From Pestalotiopsis fici W106-1 (Eukaryota > Ascomycota > Sordariomycetes > Amphisphaeriales > Sporocadaceae): DNA of 64,000 nucleotides. Position numbers and translations under genes: made by a program. The stretch is taken from assembly GCF_000516985.1 (NCBI RefSeq), contig NW_006917092.1:1380619-1444618 (forward strand), given 5' to 3'. Each line of letters begins with the position of its first letter. Position 1 is the stretch's first letter. This document shows, piece by piece, positions 53,883 to 64,000 of the stretch. The notes beneath the pieces were generated by a model. It worked only from the letters and a program-made list of their open reading frames with translations, was not told the origin of the DNA and searched no databases.

Positions 53883-55276
53883 ATGGCACCATCATCCGAT
53901 TTTCGCATCATACTCGTTGGTGGCGGCCCAGTCGGTCTGGTCGCCGCCCATGTATTCGCAGCAGCTGGGATCGACTTTGTGCTTTTGGAACAGAGGCCAA
54001 CAATTGTGCCGCCAGAAGGTGCTGGAATCGTACTCTTTCCGCATACACAGCGGGTCTTTGAGCAATTGGGCCTCATGACCCGAATCCGGGAGATTGCGCA
54101 CCGATTCAGCGAGAACCGAATTGTCAACAGTTGGGGCTGGCACTATCATACCACGTATACGGCCAAGTGGACAGAGGAAAAGTGAGTTAAAATCTCCAAG
54201 CTGGAGAAGGTACCCGACCGCTATCGAATATTGACCACATCACATTTAGTCATGGGGCCGACTGGCTCTTCTTGCACAGGCCAGAGCTGTTGCGGGTGCT
54301 ATACGAAGCACTGCCAGACACGATCAAGAACAATGTGTACGCTGGCAAGAAAGTACAGGACATTCAAGTCACAGCAGATGGGGTCATTGTTCAATGCGCC
54401 GACGGTACGCAGGAGCAAGGTAGCATGGTCATTGGCGCAGACGGTGTGCACAGTCGCGTGCGAAACTGCATGAAGAAGTTGGCTCAGCAACATGGTGCCA
54501 ATGCTACAACCAGCAGAGGTGACGAGGAATCGCTCACTTCAACGTACAGATGCTTGTACGGAAATACTGGCCATGTCCCCGGACTCGAGCTCGGACCCGA
54601 GTGGGACCTGCATAGTTCCGGAATCGCAATGCAACTGTTTGGAGCAAGGGACATGTGCTGGTTCCTGTTTTATGACAAGCTCCCTCGGACAGTCAAAACC
54701 AGGCAGAGGTACACCGAAGACGAGATGGACAGCCTCGCACAGAGAGTTGCAGATGTCCATGTTACAGACAAGGTACGATTCAAAGATGTTTGGGACGCCC
54801 GCAAATGGGTCATGTTGGCCGACTTGCCCGAGGGCATCATAAAGGACTGGCACTGGAAGCGCATTGTACTGGTCGGTGACGCTGCGAATAAGCAGACACC
54901 AAATATTGGTCAGGGTTGGAACTGCGGTGTTCAGGACGTTGTTGTTTTGACAAATGAGCTCCGACGACTTGTAAACAATGGCACTTCTGCGGACATCCGC
55001 GAGGACGATCTGCGCAAACTGTTTGAAACCTATCGAGATACGCGACAGCCAGACATAGAAGCTTGCGTCGGTATTGCAGCTGGAGCGACCCGGGCTGTCA
55101 CATGGGACACCTGGTTGACTTGGCTCAAAGACAGATTGCTCAGCCCGTGGACTGGCGGCGGCCGAAATGAGTTTCGTCAGGCTATTGGATCGATGATCAG
55201 TAAAGGTCAAATTCTCGATTTCATTGCTAAAGAGGATGACCTGTCAGGACTAGTTCCATGGCAACACGCGCCATAG
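53883..55276 (+). CDS. FAD-dependent aromatic monooxygenase (PHBH/salicylate-hydroxylase-like)
   Basis: Two exons (53883-54181 and 54250-55276; intron of 68 nt) give 441 residues. The N-terminus has the FAD dinucleotide motif GGGPVGLVAAHVFAAAG followed by ELEQ-type beta-strand FVLLEQRP. The second FAD motif is the DG-like NVYAGKK..VIGADGVHSRVR, and the GD motif is GDAANKQTPNIGQGWNCG, which binds the FAD ribityl chain. These three motifs define the group-A flavin monooxygenases, which use NAD(P)H and O2 to hydroxylate phenolic or indole-type substrates. It resembles fungal paxM- or salicylate-hydroxylase-type enzymes in length and spacing. No signal peptide; probably cytosolic. The stop is 83 bp from that of the convergent GH12 gene. 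Substrate is unknown. Confidence 0.9.
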
Positions 55277-55359
55277 ATCAACATGTATGCCAGCACATCA
55301 ATATATACACAGAATCGAACATCACAACCGTCTTTACTCCACCACCTGAGTGTTTCCAT

Positions 55360-56514
55360 TTAAAGATCAATCCTGAGGCTCAGGTTGTTGTCAAAGGTCA
55401 CAGTGCCCCAGTATGGTTCCATACCAGCATTGCCGACGTTGACATAGGTGGAGGTGGAGAAGATGCCCTGCTCGGACATTGCCAGCAGCCAGTCCTTGAT
55501 GTCGCCCTCAAACGTGCCGTCAAACATGCTGTCTGCAGGTGCGAGCAGCGAAGACACAGTGATGCCAGTGTCATCGTTCTTGCCCTGGTACAGCTGCCAG
55601 CCATCCTTGCCAAACAGGCCGTCAATGGTGGCGACGGCACCCTCAGCCCAGCCAATGGGCACCTGGCCGCCCTCCCACTGCAGCCAGAGCATCAACTCCT
55701 GCGCATCCGACGAGGTGGAGTCGCCCTTGGTGTCCGAGGTCATGAAGTCGTAGACGACGTTGCCCTTGTACGCCGTCGTGTTGCTAATGGACCACGTGTA
55801 CGTCGAGGGTATGGACGAGATGCTGTCGAGCGTAGTCTCGAGGTTCTGCGTCAGCCCGATGAACGAGTAGCCCTTGACCACGTCGGTGTCGACGGCCTCG
55901 TCAATGTCCCAGATGCTGCTCCAGTGCACGACCTGGTCGTCGTCCGAGCCTGTGGTCGTGTAGTAGCCCGTGCAGCAGGACCCGCTGATGGACTGGTAGT
56001 TGTAGTTCATCGAGTAGACGATCCAGGGGGTTCCGCTCAGGATCTTGTACGAGTTGGGCTCGCCGCAGTAGGATGCCGTGAGCGCCTCGGCCGCGACCAC
56101 AGTACCAGCGGGAGCAGAAGCACTGGCGGAGATGGACGAGCTAGACGGGCTGGACACGACAGACGACGTTGCAATTTCGCTCGTGGCATCGGCAGTAGTT
56201 GAAGATACGACATTGCTGGCGGTAGAAGTGAGACTGGTGATAGCCTCACTAACAACAGTGCTTACTGAGGGTACCTCAGTGGCCACTTGGGATGGTGTAG
56301 AAACAGCCGATGAGGTAGTCACCTGAGAGGGTACAGACACTTGGGCCGATGTAGCTGCTTGAGATGGCACAGATGCAACCGAAGAACCACCACAGTGATG
56401 GCCAGCATGACTGTGCTGTCCGAATCTGGCGTCCTGCGGAAAGCCCTGAGGCATCGCCAAGGCTGGGGCCACAACGGCCGCCGAGTACAACAATGAACGT
56501 AGTGATTGATGCAT
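55360..56514 (-). CDS. Secreted GH12 endoglucanase / xyloglucanase with repetitive Ser/Thr/Val N-terminal region
   Basis: Single exon, 384 residues. Residues 1-20 form a signal peptide ending at ALA-MPQ. Residues 45-135 are almost entirely Ser/Thr/Val/Ala with VPSQ-type tandem units, likely heavily O-glycosylated. The family-12 glycoside hydrolase domain follows from about residue 147 (CGEPNSYKILSGTPWIVYSMNYNY) and ends at 384. The nucleophile Glu273 is in DAQELMLWLQW and the acid/base Glu366 in GNAGMEPYWG. GH12 enzymes are single-domain, and the usual size is about 220-250 residues; the extra N-terminus distinguishes this one. It would cleave beta-1,4-glucan or xyloglucan outside the cell. 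Paired Cys180-Cys181 may form a disulfide. The minus-strand region upstream has an AT-rich TATA-like stretch near 56720. Confidence 0.9.
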   Translation of the reverse strand: MHQSLRSLLYSAAVVAPALAMPQGFPQDARFGQHSHAGHHCGGSSVASVPSQAATSAQVSVPSQVTTSSAVSTPSQVATEVPSVSTVVSEAITSLTSTASNVVSSTTADATSEIATSSVVSSPSSSSISASASAPAGTVVAAEALTASYCGEPNSYKILSGTPWIVYSMNYNYQSISGSCCTGYYTTTGSDDDQVVHWSSIWDIDEAVDTDVVKGYSFIGLTQNLETTLDSISSIPSTYTWSISNTTAYKGNVVYDFMTSDTKGDSTSSDAQELMLWLQWEGGQVPIGWAEGAVATIDGLFGKDGWQLYQGKNDDTGITVSSLLAPADSMFDGTFEGDIKDWLLAMSEQGIFSTSTYVNVGNAGMEPYWGTVTFDNNLSLRIDL

Positions 56515-58340
56515 TGCGAGTTACCGACTAATCAGATCGAGTAGTTAGAAAGAAGATATCCAGAAAATCAATGAGTGAACAATTAACGATTGTATTGCTA
56601 AAAGAATGTAAGAAGCTCACTGAGCTTGATCCGTACAACGGTTATGTCAAAGAGGGACGATAAGTTGCGCTGGCAGGCCTCAAGTTGGAAAAGACAAAGA
56701 CATGGCACCCGGACTGAATATATTTATTGCAAACCCTCTCGTCTAGCAGATACAGTGAAAGTTCTCTCAATCGTTAGATCTTGCGAAGCTTGCGTAGGAC
56801 AAGGGTCGTCTTCCCTCTTATTCCAGTCAATCGCGTGGCGCCAAAAACAGTCAAGGGTTGACGATCAAATTGAAACGGGACCAGCAGGGATTAATATATG
56901 GGTAATGACAACGGCCACCATGAGATTTCCCCCCTTATTTTAGACGTTTTAGCTTGAATGTTTGCTTTGAAATCTGCTGCGATTAAGTGTTAAATTTGTC
57001 GTCTTGTTGGCGATCCAGGCCTGTTTCGATTTAAACACCAAGCTTGCGGCTGAGCGACCCGGTTACTGGGATTCTATCGCGTGCGAAAACAAAATAAAGT
57101 TATCACAAAATTATCAAGTACTTGAACAGTGGGCAGGCCGATCTGGTGTTTAAAATAAACATGTTGGCATTGCAAAATACTGTGTGCAAATGTTGATATA
57201 CTTGGACTTAATTCGATATTGCTCATTCTAAGGGATAAATGAGTAAAATAAGCCAGCGATGTCCGGATCAAAGAAGATCGGACCCAGCATGCGGGTAAAG
57301 TAACCTTGAGATTCAATCAAATGGCAGCAAACACTGAATAAGTCATGAATGAAAGTCCTTTATTCGAAGTGCAGCAATAAAAAGCAAAAGCCATGTAAAG
57401 TTGTTGCATGATGAAATGGCAGGAAGCCAATTGGAAAGGCGAGGGTTCATTCGCTCAAGATCAATATGCATGATCAACATGATTGGCTCTATGAGACAAC
57501 TCTGAAGTCTTGTCGTTCAAAGACAGATGAAAGCGAGATGAATACGATCCCTCGTGTAGAGTGGCAGACAGGCTACGACCAACTGCTAATGTGCTTACTG
57601 CAAGAGTGACAAAGCTGGAAGACCTTGAAAGAACAAGAGATGAGCAAGGAGTCGCTGTTCAACAGCCTTGTAGCACCCGTTGCTGCCACCTAATGGAGCA
57701 AATTTCTATCACAGCCGACATTACAGCGCATGATCAGTGTATTTGAGTCCCACAAACGGCAAGTGCAATCAAGTGCCGAGACTCGACAGAGCGTATATAC
57801 GATAGCATTGAAATAAGTGGCGGAGAGCCTTCCAAGAGGTGCCTCTGGTGTGGTAGCTCATTGCCGACGTGAGGACGAAAGACTACATGTACTTGTCTGG
57901 TGTGACAGGAGCCATCAATACCAAGATCTAGCTCTAGACAAATGGTTCCATCATATCATCGTTCAGATACTGTTGCTATTGTACCCTTGCCATACCAGCC
58001 ACCCCCCAAGGAGCTCTCTGGCCTCTTGGACCGAGAGAACTCACTCCTGAACGCCTCGCTGTTGGTTCCTTACTTGATCCCCATGCCATTGTCCCCCTTT
58101 CGCATACCCATACCTAACCATAGTTCCCCGGCCAGCGGCATGGTAGATTGTGCCTGAAAACGTAATATGTGAGACTGAACAATGTGTATACTATAATCAT
58201 AGATTCAGAAAGTATGTTTCCTTTTCAATTTACGCCTTGAACTACTCAGCAAAAACGGCAAATGTTCGTATCAATATTATTTTCCGTCATCCGAGCCAGC
58301 TCGTCATCAGACTGCATCAAACAACCATTCAAACTGGCAC
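56515..58340. other. Intergenic region
   Basis: About 1.8 kb, moderately AT-rich, with scattered short frames and no supportable gene. It holds the GH12 promoter and the ALDH 3' flank. Confidence 0.5.
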
Positions 58341-59982
58341 TCAAGCAGAATGCTTAATCCAATAAGCCTGTGGATTACACCATCCCTGAAGACCAACCTC
58401 ACCCCATTCCATTCCCAAGCCACTTTCCTTATGGCCACCGAAAGGTACATTGGGCGCAAGTTCAAAGTGAGTATTGACCCAGATACTGCCAGCCTGGAGC
58501 TGCTCTACGATGCGCTGGGCTCGTGGCACATCTTTGCTCCAAACGGACGCACCCAGGCCAACCTTGGCAGCATTGACGCGACGAATCACATCTTCCTCAT
58601 CCGACCATTTCAAGAGCGGGACAATAGGACCAAAGGGTTCGTCCTGAACGATGCTCGAGGCTTCCGGGGGGTTATCGATAATCGTGGGCGGCATGAAAAA
58701 GCCCTTGCCTTCCTTTGGGCCGGGCTCGCCTCCTAGTGCCGTCTTCCAACCCTCGGTTCCGATCTGGGCATAGAACTTTTGGAGCTTATCGAATTGCATA
58801 CGGTTCTGGACGGGCCCGGCAAAAGCTTCGGCATCGGTATAATCACCAAACTTGAACGTCTTGGTGACTGCCACGACAGCGGCCAGAAACTTGTCGTAAA
58901 TGCTTTCATGGACGTAGATGCGTTTGATGGCCATGCAGATCTGGCCATTGTGGATAAAGGTGAGGAAAGCAATCTAGTTTTTCATATTTAGTAAACCTTT
59001 TATACCATGGACTCGAGATGTATTTTACCCTTGCCGCGACCGAGTCAATATCAACATCATCACAAACCACGGCAGCATCATTGCCACCAAGTTCAAGCGT
59101 TACACGCTTCAAAGTCCCTGCGCAAGCTGCCACGACCTTTTTGCCAGTGGCAATGGAACCGGTAAAGCTGATCTTGGCAACATCGGGATGAGCCGTCAAC
59201 AGAGGCCCAAGGTCTTCCGTTCCGCTCAAAGCTTGTAACACGCCCGGCGGAAGAATCTTGATAGCCAGTTCGGTAAGCTTGAGGGCAGAGTACGGCGAGA
59301 ATGGAGATGGCTTCCAGATGAACGTGTTGCCAGCCAAGAGAGCTGGGAATACCTTGCCGACACCAAGCGTCAAGGGGAAATTCCATGGCACAATGCCAAC
59401 GCCAACGCCCATGGGAACGTAGCGAACAATGGCGGTGCGCTGCAATTGCACATGTTAGCCTTTGGCGAATTCGCGCGAGTCGCCACGCAGTAACAAATTT
59501 CTTGACGTACGTCGGCATCGTCAATCTTCTTCTCCTCCTTTAGACGCAGCTTGAGCGTCTCTCGAGCAAGTCCCATGACGAGGAACATCTCAAAACCGGC
59601 AGTCTGCGGCGGCTTTCCCGTTTCTTTACCAACCAGCACCGCAAACTCGTCCTTGTGTGCTTCAATTGCATCGGCAAGTTTGCTGAGATACTCGGCGCGC
59701 TCGTCCTGGGACAGCTTGCTCCAGGCGGGAAAGGCAGCCTTGGCTGCGCTCACGGCCTTGTCGACATCTTCTTGTGTTGAGACTGGGACCTCCCACAGCG
59801 CCTCTTCTGTGCTGGGGTTTACGGAATGGCGCGTGTTGGCAGTCGTGACCAATTCGTTGTTGATGACATTTTTGAACGACTACATTAGTGACAGTTTTTA
59901 AGTTTCCGTTTTCTCGTTGTTTGGCGGGGTGGGGGAATCTTACATCAAAGGAAACCTTGTAATCAGTAGTGGTAGAAGACAT
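58341..59982 (-). CDS. NAD(P)-dependent aldehyde dehydrogenase
   Basis: Exons 59982-59944, 59879-59511, 59439-59029 and 58973-58341 (introns of 64, 71 and 55 nt; the third donor is a weak GTAAAA) give 483 residues, all joins in frame. The N-terminus MSSTTTDYKVSFDSFKNVIN is joined over the first intron. The cofactor-binding motif is PWNFPLTLGVGKVFPALLAGN, the general base is Glu252 in LELGGND, and the nucleophile is Cys286 in IHNGQICMA; EPFGPIVPLL and SGLGMEWGE complete the set. The protein oxidises aldehydes to carboxylic acids in the cytosol. The LELGGND variant and length suit the betaine/vanillin/salicylaldehyde-type branch, which would match a nearby aromatic monooxygenase, but that is inference. 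Confidence 0.92.
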
Positions 59983-60298
59983 AATGAATTGTGTATAGGT
60001 GACCAGGAACACAACCAAGTCCTTGTGGATATTAAAATCTCCAGCACACTTGATTTGCGATAACAAACAGAAGAGGACAAGATGGACAAGACGAAATCGC
60101 AGCAAGGGATAAATCAGTATTTATTTTGGTCTGCTCATGGAGGCTGCGATAAACATCTAGACCCCGCCAACTGTACCCCTCAATGCAGTGCAGCAAACAT
60201 ATACTTGTCGTGCATGAAGAAGCAGCAGCCAGATAGCCATGTCTTGCGTGTGCGACTCCAATAGTGCAGAAGCTGAATTCCACGTTATGCACGCCAAA

Positions 60299-60322
60299 CC
60301 TGCCAACCTACCTGCCAACCTA
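60299..60322. repeat. Short tandem repeat CTGCCAACCTAC x2
   Basis: Two adjacent 12-nt copies, CTGCCAACCTAC followed by CTGCCAACCTAC, in non-coding DNA. Probably trivial. Confidence 0.8.
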
Positions 60323-61759
60323 CACGACGACAGAGGGCCCTAACAGCGTATCATTGACAAGAATCCCCCTCATGAGGGCCAGATCCCCTACCTAATGGTT
60401 GCCTGGCAATGGTGGATTTGGAACCCTTGAGGGTATGTGCATCTCACTGCAGGTGTGATGGGATTCTAACAATTCTCGGTACTCTGAAAACGCTTACTAT
60501 CTATATTTTTAGAGCCCCAGACCGTCCGGCTGGGCCCCGAAACTGCATGGACTGCATGCATGGCCTTGAAGTCTTTAGCAAAATCTGGTTTTCTTGACAA
60601 GTATATTTCAACAAGTATATTCCACGTGGTTTGATTCCATGCGAAAATCGTATGTGGGTTCGTAGCTGGCTTGAATCGCTTACATCTATCTGCCTTTGAT
60701 GAATAAGCTCCCTTTCCACCCTCCCCGCTTCTGCATGTCTCAACTTTTAGAGTCTTACTGGTCAATAATTTGGAACGATGGACTCTGCAGAATTGATCAA
60801 GACAATGTACGCTCTACGAAGTCGGATGATGCGTGGTCTTTGCGAAATTGGCATGTCGCTTGTGAATTGTTGGCCTCTCGGAGTTTTCTCATCTTTCAAA
60901 ATTCAGACGATGCTCCAATTCGTACCACTTCTGACCAAATAATTAGTTCAATTTCAGAAGACTGTTTCGTCATCTTCTCATATGTGTGTGTGCACAGCGC
61001 CTTGAAGAGAGTAATGCTTCAACCTTGGCAAAATCTGATTTTGACTATGAGACGCTCACCACGATGGTTTATCAGGCAGCCTACATGGTCGTGAATGTTG
61101 TGGCACGGATAGTCGAGGGCCTTGGTGAGCTTTATGCTCTGACTATAAAGTAGCAGCGTGAATGTCTATCTGAATTAGAGGCCAAGTCACTGGTGTCCGC
61201 AGCACACTACAGGGGAGGTCCCACTTCTGTTAGCTCCATAGCGCCCGGCAAAAACGCTGTATCCAGGCGATTCAATCTAAAACAACCGGCTGCATTGTCG
61301 TGATCGTTATGAATTCGTACATTTATAAGTTTTGTATTTAAATCATGGTGTTCTCCAGGGAACAAAAAATCAATCAAGCTTTTCTTTTCAAGATGGTTCC
61401 AATTAATGGTGAACGCAAAACTGGAAGGGTGTATACTAGGTACATTACCAGATACCTAAGAAATATTAGGCTCGATTCCCAATAGCGCTAATCACTGGTG
61501 TGCTTATAACGTTGCTCTTTTTAGTGGCTATTCTATAGGCGTTATAGTGGGGGTCCTTCGAAGAACATTTTGCTATAAAAGGCTTTTAATATCGGAAGGC
61601 TAGCAGGCCTGGCAGGCTTTATTATTATATGCAAGACTTTTAAATCCCCTAAAAACTCAACAGCTGTAATTAATACTTGTGAGCTAATCTTGGATTACTA
61701 ATGCTCCAGAAAACAGGGTCCTTAGATAAATCACGAGCAAAAGAACATTTATCCATGCA

Positions 61760-62300
61760 TTTTCTTAGGCTGCATACGCAAATTTGCGAGACTGCATTTT
61801 CGCAATCGCCATAAGAATCGACACAAAGGGGATAATGGCCATGGCCAAGATATCTGGTGTTGCCGCCGTATTTAATCCAAAGAAAGTTTGCCGTTTAAAC
61901 TCGAGTCTTTGAAGAATCCTTCTAGGTGTTTAAAGTGCATTTTCCACGTCTCCTTATGAACTTTGGGAGAATGCAATGTATATAGCATCTTGCAACTCGG
62001 GTATACCTGTCAAGCGAGTGGTCCCAACAGTGGATGAGGTATTCCAAAGCAATTCGCAAGCCCATCCCAAAGCCCAGCAATTCTTCCATAATACTGAGCA
62101 GAAGTACCGACCAAGGTGGATCGGATGACATTGAGGTTTTGCAAGGAGATGTACACGGAGATGCTGAAAAGAAGAGAGTGCTGAGTACACCGCTCCTTGG
62201 AAATAGTGGCTAATAGGTTAAGATAAGGAGTATAATTGCATCTGAAAACCAGCGAGAGCCGCGATAAAGCTGGCAGTCGAGGCAAGCCCATGTGATTCTA
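61760..62300 (-). pseudogene. Decayed membrane-protein relic
   Basis: Reading the minus strand gives hydrophobic segments in shifting frames: a start-like MGLPRLPALSRLSL, then SLLFSISVYISLQNLNVI with RSTLVGTSAQYYGRIAGLWDG, then a different frame ending ILAMAIIPFVSILMAIAKMQ. Stops and frameshifts separate them. Such alternating hydrophobic stretches look like a once-functional polytopic transporter, but I cannot name the family. Confidence is low. Confidence 0.3.
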
Positions 62301-62901
62301 GTGATCCAGCATTTAAACATATGCCGAGAATTGACGGGGTACTCGCCCGTCTTGCTAGGTTCCCTGGCAGCTAGTTGTTCGAATCGATCTTTCTCTCGGC
62401 GTTACGAGAGCCGGAACAAGTAATTGCAAAGTGAAGCTTGAGCAAGGCTCACTTTGACTCTGGCAAGTTATTTTGCGGGAAGTTCGGGCGACCCGAAAAC
62501 CCGTAGCAGCCCGCGGATTGGTAAGCGTTTTCGTTTTCGTATTGTATTTCAAATCTTGACTGCACAGACTCGCAGTCTACTCGACGGTTTGGCATTTATC
62601 ACGGTTGATGAAACTCTATTGGAACGCGACATCCATTATTGTGGATTATTTGTTGTCAGCATGGCGATCTTTATAGCTTGATGCGGTGTTATACTATCGT
62701 GCTGAGGTACTAGCTAACCCCCGCAAATCACCTGCTTGGGTATATTAGAGATGACTTTCAGTATCTCTCGTTTGTAGCCCAACATCATCGATCTATACAT
62801 CTCTTAAATTGTCCTTGATTCACTTATACCCTTCACATTAGCTGAGGCCCGAATCCTCAATCTATCGTTTTAATGGCTGACTTGAGTCATTTTGGGCTCG
62901 T

Positions 62902-64000
62902 ATGGAGCTCCCTTGTCTTGTTACCTGTCATGGTATGTATTTCACACCCAATGGCATGCATGATAGCAATGATTGGCTGAAGAAAGCATCAAGGGACTGA
63001 TATATGCGGTTGCTCGTGCTGCATATAACTTGTGGTTGCACCCGTTGCGGCATTACCCAGGACCTCGACTGTCGGCAGCTTCGGGTATTCCCACTGTATT
63101 GATGATCCTGCGTGGACAGCCTCACAAGGAAATCGCAAACCTACACGATCAATACGGCGAGATCGTCCGAATTGGTCCCAATGAGCTGAGCTTCGTCAAC
63201 GCGGAAGCATGGGAGAACATCTTTGACCACCGCAAAGCGGGACAAGGAGAAAACGTCAAGGACCCGGCTTTTGCAGCACCTTTCTCCGGAAACATTATTG
63301 GTGCTGGCCGAGACGATCATCGCCGTATGCGCCGCCTTCTATCCCACGGGTTCTCAGCACAGAAGATGTCTGAGCAGCAACCTCTCATCAGACAGTACAT
63401 CGACTTGCTCATACGCCGCGTCCGCGAGGTTGGTGAGCAGGGGTCAAAGGCGGTGGACATGGTCTCCTGGTTTAACTGGACGACTTTCGACATTATCGGG
63501 GATCTCGCCTTTGGCGAGCCTTTTGGTTGTCTCGAAAATAGTGGTTACCATCCTTGGGTTGCTGCAATATTCTCGGCCGTCAAGGTGAACACGTGGCTCG
63601 GGCTTGTTGCTAGGTATCCCAGCTTATCGTCGTCTTTGGCCTTGTTCATTCCCAAGTCGATGAAAGAAGGCGCCGAGGCCCATGATAATCTCACCCGATT
63701 AAAGGTTGACAAGAGGCTATCACTGAAAACATCTAGACCTGACTTTGTGGATGCCATGTTATCAAAAGGTGATCTGGTAAGTCTAGAAACCAACCGACAC
63801 ATGAAAATAGACGAGTTTCGAGACCGTCGGGCTAACTAGACAATTGAAGAGCATGACCAAGGAAGAAATCTACGACAACGCAGGACTCCTTATTGGAGCT
63901 GGCTCAGAAACTACGGCAACTGCACTGTCCGCCGCGACATTCTTCCTGACGATGCATCCAAATGTTCTGCAAAAGCTGACACAAGAGATTCGGACCTCTT
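62902..64000 (+). CDS. Cytochrome P450 monooxygenase (5' part; runs off window)
   Basis: Modelled exons 62902-62932, 62983-63776 and 63850 to beyond 64000 encode the first 325 or so residues. The Pro-rich hinge HPLRHYPGPRL, the C-helix DDHRRMRRLLSHGFS and the I-helix AGSETT (residues 292-297, oxygen activation) are present; the ExxR and heme Cys regions lie outside. The N-terminus is unsettled: ATG at 62902 joins in frame but gives a very short leader. A better membrane anchor, from ATG at 62873 (SLVLLPVM), is in a different frame across the same intron. An alternative donor or a sequence error could explain this. The enzyme would hydroxylate a hydrophobic substrate at the ER with a CPR partner; CYP family is not assignable by eye. 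Confidence 0.85.

Larger units (their letters stand above)
59983..62901. other. AT-rich accessory intergenic region
   Basis: About 2.9 kb between the ALDH and the P450. The part from 61150 to 62870 is AT- and TA-rich, with interrupted frames typical of decayed or RIP-affected DNA. A short tandem repeat CTGCCAACCTAC x2 lies near 60299-60322. A membrane-protein remnant is listed separately. A 55-codon frame (60778-60945) is unrecognised. Confidence 0.45.

Noticed and set aside
57942..58157. 71-codon plus-strand ORF
   Set aside because: Pro/Leu-rich, no motif, within the ALDH 3' flank; chance frame most likely.
1..64000. tRNA, 5S rRNA, CRISPR array or bacterial-type operon
   Set aside because: I scanned by eye for A/B-box pairs, the fungal 5S start, and regularly spaced repeats and found none convincing. 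The gene structure is eukaryotic.

Overview
The window comes from the nuclear genome of a filamentous ascomycete, most probably a Sordariomycete (Hypocreales-like). I infer this from short introns (about 50-130 nt, GTAAGT-type donors, CTAAC-type branch sites, YAG acceptors), three Zn2Cys6 regulators, and fungal families such as Tim50, Vta1, DUF3176, GH12 and a UIM-tailed sterol glucosyltransferase. Intron coordinates were worked out by eye; every multi-exon model closes in frame. No tRNA, rRNA, CRISPR array or intact transposon was seen.

Layout. 1-7 kb: gene-poor left edge, then a short secreted tyrosinase (-) and a small Chz-like acidic protein (-). 7.9-15.1 kb: a 1369-residue glycosyltransferase with about eight ubiquitin-interacting-like helices (-) and an SDR (+). 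18-31 kb: mostly housekeeping genes: a Zn2Cys6 factor (+), tim50 (-), an F-box-like protein (+), vta1 (-), an ER protein disulfide isomerase (+) and the exosome subunit Ski6/Rrp41 (-). 31.9-64 kb: accessory metabolism. It holds a Zn2Cys6 factor and a GH5 glucanase (+), an MDR quinone oxidoreductase (+) convergent with an SDR (-), xanthine dioxygenase xanA (+) convergent with a hemerythrin-domain protein (-), and an MFS transporter (-) divergent from a Zn2Cys6 factor (+). Then come an amino-acid transporter (+), a DUF3176 membrane protein (+), an FAD monooxygenase (+) convergent with a GH12 glucanase (-), an aldehyde dehydrogenase (-), an AT-rich stretch with a decayed membrane-protein remnant, and a cytochrome P450 cut by the window end (+).

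How genes may work together. The best-supported unit is xanA: its iron ligands and purine-binding residues fall at the same positions I recall for Aspergillus nidulans XanA. Its promoter carries TCGG-N6-CCGG, one base from the UaY purine-induction site, plus two AGATAA sites expected for an AreA-type nitrogen regulator. The MFS/Zn2Cys6 divergent pair shares a promoter with a perfect ATCCG-N5-CGGAT palindrome, suggesting local regulation. The flavin monooxygenase and aldehyde dehydrogenase could both act on aromatic compounds, but that is inference. I see no PKS, NRPS or terpene synthase core, so a classical secondary-metabolite cluster is not supported within the window.
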